Source: Mogibacterium sp.
GTDB taxonomy: Bacteria; Bacillota; Clostridia; Peptostreptococcales; Anaerovoracaceae
Assembly (NCBI GenBank): GCA_016775335.1
Contig: JAEUGJ010000027.1
Coordinates: 301 to 22,484 of the forward strand
Length of the DNA stretch: 22,184 nucleotides
Reading direction: 5' to 3'
Under the pieces are notes generated by a model that saw only the letters and a program-made list of their open reading frames with translations, was not told the DNA's origin and ran no database searches. This document shows, piece after piece, positions 16,017-22,184 of the stretch. The translations under genes and the position numbers were made by a program. Position 1 is the stretch's first letter, and every line of letters begins with the position of its first letter.

Positions 16017-16046
16017 AGCTCTCTTTGTTTGGAGAGCGTTTTTTTT
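16017..16046 (+). terminator. Riboswitch expression-platform terminator
   Basis: GCTCTC (16018-16023) pairs with GAGAGC (16032-16037), followed by a T-run at 16039-16046. The alternative partner is GGAGAG (16008-16013), overlapping the 3' strand of P1, which can pair with CTCTC as an antiterminator. This is the standard S-box transcription switch. Confidence 0.88.
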
Positions 16047-16116
16047 ATCCATTATTACTGAACATACGGATATTTGGACCCATGACGAATATCCAGAAGA
16101 TACAAAGGAGATTGTT

Positions 16117-17307
16117 ATGAAAAAACTATTTACCTCTGAATCCGTTACCGAAGGACATCCGGATAAAGTCTGCGACCAGATTTCCGATGCCATTCTGGAT
16201 GCGATTCTGAAAGAAGACCCTCGGGCACACGTTGCGTGCGAGACCGTGGTAAAGACCGGTTTCGTAATGGTATTCGGTGAGATTTCCACCACCTGCACCG
16301 CGGACGTGGAAGGCATCGTTCGGAAGGTGGTTACCGATATCGGTTACGACTGCAGCGATGTATGCTTTGACGGAAACACCTGTGCTGTTCTGGTTGCGAT
16401 TGAAGAGCAGTCTCCGGACATCGCACAGGGCGTAGACGAAGCGCTGGAAGTGAAAGAAGGAAAGAGCAGCGACGAAGACGCTCTTACCGGCGCCGGAGAC
16501 CAGGGCATGATGTTCGGTTTCGCCTGCGACGAAACCGAAGAGCTGATGCCGATGCCGATTGCGCTGGCGCATATGCTGGCACTGCAGCTGGCAAAGGTTC
16601 GGAAGGACGGAACCCTGAGCTACCTCCGTCCGGACGGAAAGACCCAGGTTACCGTAGAATACGATGACGACCGCGTGGTTCGAATCGATACCGTGGTTAT
16701 TTCCACACAGCACGATCCGGACGTATCCCTGGAGCAGATCCGGAAGGATATGATCGAGTACGTGGTAAAACCGGTTCTGCCGGTGGAATACATCGACGAA
16801 GATACCAAATACTTCGTCAACCCGACCGGCCGCTTCGTTATCGGCGGACCGAAGGGCGACTCCGGACTTACCGGCCGTAAAATCATCGTGGATACCTACG
16901 GCGGATATGCCAGCCACGGCGGCGGTGCATTCTCCGGAAAGGATCCGACGAAGGTGGACCGCAGCGGTGCGTACATGGCTCGTTACATTGCAAAGAACCT
17001 CGTGGCAGCCGGACTGGCGCGCAAGGTGGAAATCGAGCTGGCATACGCCATCGGCGTTGCAGAGCCGGTATCCGTGTACGTGAATACCTACGGAACGGGA
17101 ATCATCTCCGACGAAGACATCGTAAAGATCGTTCGCGAGCACTTCGACATGAGACCGGGTGCCATCATCAAGACGCTGGATCTCCTGCGCCCGCAGTACA
17201 GACAGCTGGCGGCTTACGGACACTTCGGCCGGACCAAGCTGGGCGTTCGCTGGGAGGACACGGATCAGGCAGAGGCACTGAAAAAGGCGGCAGAAGCTTA
17301 CAAATAG
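16117..17307 (+). CDS. metK: S-adenosylmethionine synthetase
   Basis: 396 residues, the usual length. MetK makes S-adenosylmethionine from methionine and ATP in the cytoplasm. Visible signatures: SESVTEGHPDKVCDQISDAIL (H14, D16, K17) at the N-terminus, GAGDQGMMFGFACDET (methionine-loop region), GPKGDSGLTGRKIIVDTYGG, and GGGAFSGKDPTKVDRSGAYMARY. The start is ATG 16117, six bases after AAAGGAG; the frame upstream runs through the riboswitch and is not coding. Expression is predicted to fall when SAM is high through the upstream S-box. Confidence 0.98.
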   Translation: MKKLFTSESVTEGHPDKVCDQISDAILDAILKEDPRAHVACETVVKTGFVMVFGEISTTCTADVEGIVRKVVTDIGYDCSDVCFDGNTCAVLVAIEEQSPDIAQGVDEALEVKEGKSSDEDALTGAGDQGMMFGFACDETEELMPMPIALAHMLALQLAKVRKDGTLSYLRPDGKTQVTVEYDDDRVVRIDTVVISTQHDPDVSLEQIRKDMIEYVVKPVLPVEYIDEDTKYFVNPTGRFVIGGPKGDSGLTGRKIIVDTYGGYASHGGGAFSGKDPTKVDRSGAYMARYIAKNLVAAGLARKVEIELAYAIGVAEPVSVYVNTYGTGIISDEDIVKIVREHFDMRPGAIIKTLDLLRPQYRQLAAYGHFGRTKLGVRWEDTDQAEALKKAAEAYK

Positions 17308-17319
17308 AATGCGGCATTG

Positions 17320-17408
17320 CCGGTAAAAACAGCATCGGTGAATCCTGTTTTTACGGGAAGCGCGAATGAAAACGAAAGGCGTGAGTCACCCATGGGGCTT
17401 GCGCCTTT
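17320..17408 (+). promoter_or_regulatory. Two hairpins between metK and the next gene
   Basis: GTAAAAACAG (17323-17332) and CTGTTTTTAC (17345-17354) form a perfect 10-bp stem with a 12-nt loop just after the metK stop. A second stem, AAAGGCG (17375-17381) with CGCCTTT (17402-17408), encloses the palindrome CCCATGGG. Neither has a long T-tract, so partial termination or RNA processing between metK and the flavoprotein gene is possible but unproven. Confidence 0.5.
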
Positions 17409-17430
17409 TGAAGTAGAAACGGACGATACT

Positions 17431-18645
17431 ATGAAAAAAGCATTTGACATTTGCATTATCGGCGCCGGCGCGTCCGGCATGGCAGCGGCTTTGGGGGCGG
17501 CGGAGGTGAATCCGGCGGCTCGAATCCTGGTGGTGGAGAAGAACGATCAGCCGGGGCGGAAAATCCGTGCCACGGGCAACGGCCGATGCAATATTTCCAA
17601 CGAAAAAGCGAAGGACAGCCGGCAGGCGGTGCAACTTCTGGAGAAATGGGGCATCGCGGTTCGGACGCTGGATTCCGGCCTCATGTACCCCTACTCCGAA
17701 TCTGCCGGGGACGTGGCGGACCTCCTGGCGATGGAGATGAAGACCCAGGGCGTATTCCTTTGGACCGACACTGTCATAAAAGAAATTTCGCCGCGTCCGG
17801 AAACGTCCGATTTCCTCCTGACGGTGGAAACTGCCGACTCCACGAAGCGCATCAGCGCATCTAAGGTCATCGCAGCGGTCGGCGGAAAAGCCGGTCCGCA
17901 TTACGGAACCACGGGGGACGGATACAAAATGATGCGGAACCTAGGGCATACGGTGACGGCACCGGTTCCCGTCCTCACCCCGGTGGAGTGCAAGGGCGAC
18001 GACTGCCATTTAATTGGGGGAACCCGTGCCAAAGGAAAGGTCACGCTGAAAGAGCGCGAGGGAGAAGGCCGGAAAAAGGTTTTTGAGGAGGAGGGAGAAA
18101 TTCAGTTTACCTCCTTCGGAATTTCCGGAATCTGTGTCTTCAACATGACACGGTACATGCGGTTTAAGCCGGGAAGGGGGATCGACGATTTCCGAATTGA
18201 AATCGACCTGTGCCCGGAACGAAATTTGATGGATTACATCGCAGGCCGGAAGGCGCACACGCCGGAGCTAAACGTGGGCTGGCTCCTCACCTCCGTTTTG
18301 AAGGAAAAATTGGCCGGCTATGTCCTGGCAAGAACCGGAATCGACGCTGCCAAAACCATCGGTGAACTGACGGAAGAGGAATGCCGCGCCATCTGCGAAC
18401 AAGTACATGGTCTGGAGTTCCGGCCCACCGGGGTCCGGGGGTGGAAGGAAGCGCAGTGCACCTCCGGCGGCGTGGTGCTTTCGGAATTGGATGAAAAAAC
18501 CGGCGAGTCCAAGCTCTGCCCGGGATTGTACATCACCGGGGAGCTGCAGGATTACGACGGACCGTGCGGCGGATACAATTTGAATCACGCCTGGCTGACC
18601 GGCAGCGCCGCCGGAAGGGATGCCGGGGAAAAGTGTAGGAAATAA
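17431..18645 (+). CDS. BaiN/HI0933-type FAD-dependent oxidoreductase
   Basis: 404 residues. The N-terminal Rossmann motif FDICIIGAGASGMAAALGA (GAGASG 11-16) and VVEKNDQPGRKIRATGNGRCNISN are diagnostic of the HI0933-like flavoprotein family, as is the C-terminal CTSGGVVLSELDEKTGESKLCPGLYITGELQDYDGPCGGYNLNHAW. The family covers enzymes named BaiN (bile-acid-related reductase) but most members have no known substrate, so no specific reaction is assigned. ATG 17431 gives the normal N-terminus of the family; its ribosome-binding site is weak. An in-frame ATG at 17392 falls inside a hairpin and would add 13 non-family residues. It is followed 21 bp later by a second flavoprotein gene. Confidence 0.9.
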   Translation: MKKAFDICIIGAGASGMAAALGAAEVNPAARILVVEKNDQPGRKIRATGNGRCNISNEKAKDSRQAVQLLEKWGIAVRTLDSGLMYPYSESAGDVADLLAMEMKTQGVFLWTDTVIKEISPRPETSDFLLTVETADSTKRISASKVIAAVGGKAGPHYGTTGDGYKMMRNLGHTVTAPVPVLTPVECKGDDCHLIGGTRAKGKVTLKEREGEGRKKVFEEEGEIQFTSFGISGICVFNMTRYMRFKPGRGIDDFRIEIDLCPERNLMDYIAGRKAHTPELNVGWLLTSVLKEKLAGYVLARTGIDAAKTIGELTEEECRAICEQVHGLEFRPTGVRGWKEAQCTSGGVVLSELDEKTGESKLCPGLYITGELQDYDGPCGGYNLNHAWLTGSAAGRDAGEKCRK

Positions 18646-18666
18646 AGGAAAGATAGAAGGTAGAGA

Positions 18667-20226
18667 ATGTATCATTATCGAGTGAATCAGATAAAATTAG
18701 CTATCGGAGAGCCCAAGGACCGAATTCCGGGGCGAATCGGGAAGATGCTGGGCATCTCTTCGGATATGATTCAGAAATACGACATCCGTCGGGAATCCAT
18801 CGATGCCCGGAACAAGTCGGACATCCGTCTGGTCTATACGGTGGATTTTTTTACCCGAAAACCCGTTCGGCGTAAGAACAAAAACCTTCAGGAAGTGGGG
18901 GCGGAACGACCGGCAGAACCGGTATCCGGAACCCAAGTGCTTCAGGGACGGCCGCTAATCGTGGGGTTCGGTCCCTGCGGGATTTTTGCCGCATTGAAAT
19001 TGGCGGAGAAGGGATACCGGCCGGTGGTCATTGAGCGGGGACAGGCCATGGCGGAACGGGTGGCGGATGTGGAAGCCTTTCGGCAGAAGGGACGACTGAA
19101 TCCGGAATCCAACGTGCTGTTCGGAGAAGGAGGCGCCGGAACTTTTTCGGACGGAAAGCTCACCAGCGGAATTAAGAACGGGCACATCCGGGAGGTGCTG
19201 GAGGTCTTTGCGGAGGCCGGCGCCAACCCGGCGATTCTGTACGAACACCGCCCTCATATCGGCACCGATGTGCTTCGGGAAGTGATTGTAAACATTCGTC
19301 GTAAAATCATATCTCTGGGGGGTGAAGTGCGGTTCGGAACCCGCCTGGAGTCCCTCCGAACAGAAGAGGGCCGGCTCACCGGCGCGGTGCTGGTGAACGA
19401 TGAAGGAAAGCGGGAAGAGTTTGTCACCGATGCGCTGATTCTGGCAATCGGTCACAGCGCCCGGGATACCTTCGAAATGATTCATGAGAAAAACCTGCCG
19501 ATGGAGCAGAAGCCGCTTTCCATCGGAGTTCGAATGGAACATCCGCAGGACCTGATCGACCGGGCCCAGTACGGAGAGGAGCGGAGACTTCCTCCGGCAG
19601 ATTACAAAGTGTCCTACCGCGCCTCCAACGGCAGAGGGGTCTATTCCTTCTGCATGTGCCCCGGCGGTGAGGTCATCGTCTGCTCCACCCGGGAGAAGGA
19701 GCTTTGCGTGAACGGAATGAGCAACAGCAACCGGGACAGCGGCACCGCCAACAGCGGCATCCTCTGCGACGTGCGTACATCGGATTTTGAGTCCGACGAT
19801 GTGCTGGCTGGCGTTCGCTTCCAGGAGAAGTATGAGCGGCTGGCATATGAGAAGGGGCTGGAAGAACACGGCGAGATTTTCCGGGCGCCGGAGTGCACCA
19901 TGGAGGAGTTCTTGACCGGCACGGGAAACAGCCGTTTCATTACGGAATCTTTGCCGGATTTTGCGGTGGAAGGACTGCGGGAAGCGGTGCCTCACTTTGC
20001 CCGCAAGATTAAGGGCTATGATTTGCCGGACGCCAAAATCAAGAGCGTGGAAACCCGAAGCTCTTCTCCGGTTCGAATCCTCCGGGATGAAAGCGGACAG
20101 AGTGCAATCCGCGGAATCTATCCGGCGGGAGAAGGTGCCGGCTATGCGGGCGGAATTACTTCTGCGGCCTGTGACGGCATCCGGGCGGCCTATCATGTGA
20201 TTGAGACCTTTGCAAAACCGGAATAG
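18667..20226 (+). CDS. COG2509-type FAD-dependent dehydrogenase
   Basis: 519 residues. The N-terminal ~90 residues (YHYRVNQIKLAIGE..., IRLVYTVDFFT) are the RNA-binding-like/ferredoxin-like lead found in this family. The FAD-binding Rossmann fold follows: LIVGFGPCGIFAALKLAEKG (GFGPCG 100-105), VVIERGQAMAERVADVEAF, and NVLFGEGGAGTFSDGKL. YPAGEGAGYAGGITSAACDGIRAA closes it. The family is widespread in anaerobes and its substrate is unknown. The start is ATG 18667 after a short AAGG. It is probably cotranscribed with the preceding flavoprotein gene and perhaps with metK. No clear terminator is seen immediately after the stop. Confidence 0.9.
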   Translation: MYHYRVNQIKLAIGEPKDRIPGRIGKMLGISSDMIQKYDIRRESIDARNKSDIRLVYTVDFFTRKPVRRKNKNLQEVGAERPAEPVSGTQVLQGRPLIVGFGPCGIFAALKLAEKGYRPVVIERGQAMAERVADVEAFRQKGRLNPESNVLFGEGGAGTFSDGKLTSGIKNGHIREVLEVFAEAGANPAILYEHRPHIGTDVLREVIVNIRRKIISLGGEVRFGTRLESLRTEEGRLTGAVLVNDEGKREEFVTDALILAIGHSARDTFEMIHEKNLPMEQKPLSIGVRMEHPQDLIDRAQYGEERRLPPADYKVSYRASNGRGVYSFCMCPGGEVIVCSTREKELCVNGMSNSNRDSGTANSGILCDVRTSDFESDDVLAGVRFQEKYERLAYEKGLEEHGEIFRAPECTMEEFLTGTGNSRFITESLPDFAVEGLREAVPHFARKIKGYDLPDAKIKSVETRSSSPVRILRDESGQSAIRGIYPAGEGAGYAGGITSAACDGIRAAYHVIETFAKPE

Positions 20227-20299
20227 GGTTGAGGGGGCGTCTAATAATATTTTCTTATTCATGCGCGTACAATCTTATATGCCTGGAAATTCAGAGGCG

Positions 20300-20339
20300 G
20301 TTCACGCTTTTTGACAGAAAAATCGGAATCAGCGTGAAC
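20300..20339. repeat. 9-22-9 inverted repeat A
   Basis: GTTCACGCT (20300-20308) and AGCGTGAAC (20331-20339) are perfect complements separated by 22 nt. Further pairing outside is possible with one bulged base. Confidence 0.85.
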
Positions 20340-20392
20340 GCAATTCGCTGTTTTAGCGGAATTCTAATTTTGAATCAACGGATTACCGTCGT

Positions 20393-20436
20393 TAGTTCAC
20401 GCTGATAAAGCGATTTCTTTCAAAAAGCGTGAACTA
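20393..20436. repeat. 9-22-9 inverted repeat B (11-bp arms)
   Basis: TAGTTCACGCT (20393-20403) and AGCGTGAACTA (20426-20436) are perfect 11-bp complements around a 22-nt centre unrelated in sequence to that of repeat A. Confidence 0.88.
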
Positions 20437-20499
20437 TTTTCAAAAGGTTGGTTTGTCACGAAAAATTACATGGCAAAACCGTGTATATCCAAAAATAAA

Positions 20500-20537
20500 T
20501 TCACGCTAATCAACAAAACTTGTAAAAAGAGCGTGAA
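20500..20537. repeat. 8-22-8 inverted repeat C
   Basis: TTCACGCT (20500-20507) and AGCGTGAA (20530-20537) are perfect complements, again with a 22-nt centre. It shares the half-site and spacing of repeats A and B. Confidence 0.85.
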
Positions 20538-20571
20538 GTCGCCTTGAAATTCTAGACATATTTAATTTTTC

Positions 20572-20600
20572 TTGTTTGAAGAATTCTAGTTTTCAAACAA
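20572..20600. repeat. Inverted repeat TTGTTTGAA/TTCAAACAA
   Basis: Perfect 9-bp arms (20572-20580 and 20592-20600) flank an 11-nt centre containing AATTC. It lies just beyond the dapB terminator; function is unknown. Confidence 0.7.
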
Positions 20601-20618
20601 ATGGTTGAAAATGAAAAA

Positions 20619-20662
20619 CCTGCACCGGTCAGCAACAACTTGACGTTGCTGACCGGTGCAGG
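20619..20662 (-). terminator. Strong terminator of dapB
   Basis: A perfect 18-bp stem (CCTGCACCGGTCAGCAAC at 20619-20636 with its complement at 20645-20662) and an 8-nt loop. On the minus strand it is followed by TTTTTC, which fits termination of dapB transcription, 75 bases after the stop. A weaker T-tract on the plus side may also stop transcripts arriving from the flavoprotein genes. Confidence 0.92.
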
Positions 20663-20669
20663 CTTTGTT

Positions 20670-20753
20670 CCTTAACACTTTTACAATCCAAAAGCTTCCT
20701 TAACACTTTTACAGTCCAAATGCATCCTTAAAATTTTTACAGTCCGAAGGCTT
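20670..20753 (-). repeat. Three tandem 28-bp copies of the dapB 3' end
   Basis: Units at 20670-20697, 20698-20725 and 20726-20753 have an exact 28-bp period. The last overlaps the end of dapB. Read on the minus strand each encodes the same ending, K-(E/D)-A-F-G-L-stop, followed by an A/T-rich 7-nt tail. The copies differ at codon third positions and at the first base of Leu, with a single Glu/Asp change. Confidence 0.93.
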
Positions 20754-21531
20754 CCTTAATGGTGTAGAAGCCATTCGGTTTGTCCTGAATGAACTCCGCT
20801 GCGTCTACTGCGCCGGCCGCAAAGGACTTGAAGCTGCCAGAGTGGTGGGTAATCTCCAGGCGCTCGCTGGTTCCCACGAAGTAGGTGGTGTGGCTGCTCG
20901 GAATGTCGCCGCCGCGCAGGGAATGGAAACCGATGTTTCCGTGTTGGCGAGGGCTGACGCCGCAGCGCCCGTATACCGCTTCCTCTTCCAGGGAGACGCC
21001 GCGGGCATCAGCTACGATTTCACCGATTTCCTTTGCGGTGCCGCTTGGCGCATCCAGTTTTGTATTATCGTGCATATCCAGGATTTCCACGTCCACATCG
21101 CCGGCCAGCTCTGCCGCTTCCTGAATCAGCTTGAACATGATGTTTACCAGTTTGGAGGTGTTGGCTGCCAGCATTACCGGAATATCCGCGGCCGCGTCGT
21201 GGAATTCTTTTACCTGGTCCGGAGAGAAGCCGGTGGATCCGCAGATCAGTGCCTTGCCGTGGGCTCTTGCGGCAGCCAGACTGCGCATGCCCATCTCTAC
21301 GGTGGAGAAATCGATGATAACGTCGCAATTGTCGATGACTGATTCCAGATCGTCGACTACCGGCGCGCCGATGGTTTTGCCCAGCATCGCCACCTCGCCG
21401 ATGTCCTTGCCGATGTAATCCCTTCCGGCAGGACCGACGCCTGCCACGATTTCAATGCCTTCCCGCTGAGAAGCGATTTCGGTGATGAATTTTCCCATTT
21501 TGCCTCTTGGTCCAACAACAATCAGTTTCAT
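20737..21531 (-). CDS. dapB: 4-hydroxy-tetrahydrodipicolinate reductase
   Basis: 264 residues. DapB reduces hydroxy-tetrahydrodipicolinate with NAD(P)H in the diaminopimelate/lysine pathway. The nucleotide-binding VVGPRGKMGK lies at 5-14; GSTGF is at 98-102. The catalytic H154 and K158 are in LDMHDNTKLDAPSGTAKEIGE, where the usual HH pair reads HD but the catalytic His position is kept. The substrate-binding region FHSLRGGDIPSSHTTYFVG and ERLEITHHSGS follow. ATG 21531 has GGAAGG ten bases upstream. It lies 82 bp after the dCMP deaminase gene on the same strand. Its 3' end is tandemly repeated downstream. Confidence 0.95.
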   Translation of the reverse strand: MKLIVVGPRGKMGKFITEIASQREGIEIVAGVGPAGRDYIGKDIGEVAMLGKTIGAPVVDDLESVIDNCDVIIDFSTVEMGMRSLAAARAHGKALICGSTGFSPDQVKEFHDAAADIPVMLAANTSKLVNIMFKLIQEAAELAGDVDVEILDMHDNTKLDAPSGTAKEIGEIVADARGVSLEEEAVYGRCGVSPRQHGNIGFHSLRGGDIPSSHTTYFVGTSERLEITHHSGSFKSFAAGAVDAAEFIQDKPNGFYTIKEAFGL

Positions 21532-21613
21532 AATGATATAACCTTCCTTTCTGCGTAATTGTATTTACGGTGTAATATTATCTTTTTTTGGTCGAATCCT
21601 ATTGGTACGGATT

Positions 21614-22099
21614 CTATTTGTCCACCCGGAAGTCCAGGACAATTTGTTCCGTGTGGGGCTTCAGCTGACGCATCTGCACGCCCGCTGCACGGAGCATGGT
21701 TTTGGAAGCCAGAGTGGCATCGGAATCAGCGTACTTGTCGCTGAGATAGACGATTTCCCGGATGCCGGACTGGATGATGGCTTTGGTGCACTCGTTGCAC
21801 GGGAAGAGGGATACGTAGAGGGAAGCCCCCTTCAGCGATTGGCCACCGGAATTGAGAATGGCGTTGAGCTCCGCGTGGACGACGTAAGCATATTTGGTGT
21901 CTTTGCCGGTGCGTTCCCACGGGAAAACATCGTCGGAGCAGTTTTTCGGAAAACCGTTGTATCCGGTGGAGATGATGATGTGGTCCTGGTTCACGATGCA
22001 GGCACCTACTTGTGTGTTGGGGTCTTTGCTGCGCTTTGCCGCCAGCAGGGAAACCCCCATGAAATATTCATCCCAAGAAATATAATCTGTTCGTTTCAT
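21614..22099 (-). CDS. dCMP deaminase family protein (ComEB-like)
   Basis: 161 residues, matching the family. It deaminates dCMP to dUMP, supplying thymidylate synthesis. Zinc and catalytic residues are visible: H75-A-E77 (VVHAELNAI) and P100-C101-x-x-C104 (PCNEC). SKDPNTQVGACIV and STGYNGFP are typical of the family. The start is ATG 22099 after AAGGGG, ten bases upstream. The remaining 85 bases to the right edge show no gene, only a TATAAT-like minus-strand motif without a clear -35. Confidence 0.93.
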   Translation of the reverse strand: MKRTDYISWDEYFMGVSLLAAKRSKDPNTQVGACIVNQDHIIISTGYNGFPKNCSDDVFPWERTGKDTKYAYVVHAELNAILNSGGQSLKGASLYVSLFPCNECTKAIIQSGIREIVYLSDKYADSDATLASKTMLRAAGVQMRQLKPHTEQIVLDFRVDK

Positions 22100-22184
22100 G
22101 TGTTTTATTCCCCTTTTCCTTCTGTTGAGATTGACCGTATTTCCCCAACAAATTATAAAAATATTCTACAATACCCGCTTGCGG

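Larger units (their letters stand above)
20227..20618. other. AT-rich non-coding region with clustered inverted repeats
   Basis: About 390 bp without a credible gene, much richer in AT than the flanks. It holds three inverted repeats with AGCGTGAA half-sites (listed separately), a short AATTCGCT...AGCGGAATT hairpin near 20343-20363, three occurrences of AATTCTA (near 20360, 20548 and 20582), and an inverted repeat at 20572-20600. It lies between the ends of convergent genes, so it is not a typical promoter region for either neighbour. Confidence 0.7.

Noticed and set aside
17317..17430. N-terminal extension of the BaiN-like protein from TTG 17317
   Set aside because: The stretch contains two hairpins, has no ribosome-binding site, and lies before the normal family N-terminus.
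20300..20537. CRISPR or IS-end origin for the 9-22-9 repeats
   Set aside because: The repeats are inverted rather than direct, their arms are only 8-11 bp, and there is no transposase or target duplication.

Overview
The window is a chromosomal segment of a moderately GC-rich Bacillota bacterium, most likely an anaerobic Clostridia. The reasons are strong AGGAGG-type ribosome-binding sites, an S-box (SAM-I) riboswitch on metK, a YdbC-type PC4 protein, COG2509 and BaiN-like flavoproteins, and a secreted Ig-like protein with a lysine-rich C-terminus of a kind common in Clostridia. The species cannot be named from the sequence alone. No phage, IS or tRNA genes are seen.

Layout. (1) 1-495 is the end of an 86-bp tandem array with inverted-repeat cores. 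(2) 745-4056 (+) encodes a ~1100-residue secreted multidomain protein that seems to start at ACG, followed by a bidirectional terminator. (3) 4133-7335 (-) holds a GH2 glycosidase homologue with several active-site residues replaced and a TcdA-like tRNA-modification enzyme. (4) 7454-9295 (+) is an nfo-prmA pair. (5) 9370-11661 (+) is an in-frame fusion of MetA (homoserine O-acyltransferase) to a complete aspartokinase. (6) 11815-12207 (+) is a PC4-like nucleic-acid-binding protein with an acidic tail, converging on a cytidylate-kinase-like gene. (7) 12325-15752 (-) holds that kinase, an AlaX-type alanyl-tRNA editing protein and an unrecognised 412-aa protein. (8) 15848-20226 (+) is a promoter, SAM-I riboswitch and terminator, then metK and two FAD oxidoreductases. 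(9) 20227-20736 is a 510-bp non-coding region with three inverted repeats of identical 9-22-9 geometry, a strong terminator, and tandem copies of the dapB 3' end. (10) 20737-22099 (-) holds dapB and a dCMP deaminase.

Together, metA-lysC, dapB and metK are parts of the aspartate family pathway: aspartyl phosphate at the entry, the lysine branch, the methionine branch, and S-adenosylmethionine. Only metK shows a visible SAM riboswitch. The fused gene has its own conventional promoter. tcdA, prmA and alaX serve tRNA or ribosomal-protein modification and quality control.

The points most worth a second look are the MetA-aspartokinase fusion, the 9-22-9 inverted-repeat triplet, the repeated dapB 3' ends that differ almost only at synonymous sites, the GH2 pseudoenzyme candidate, the 86-bp array and the ACG start.
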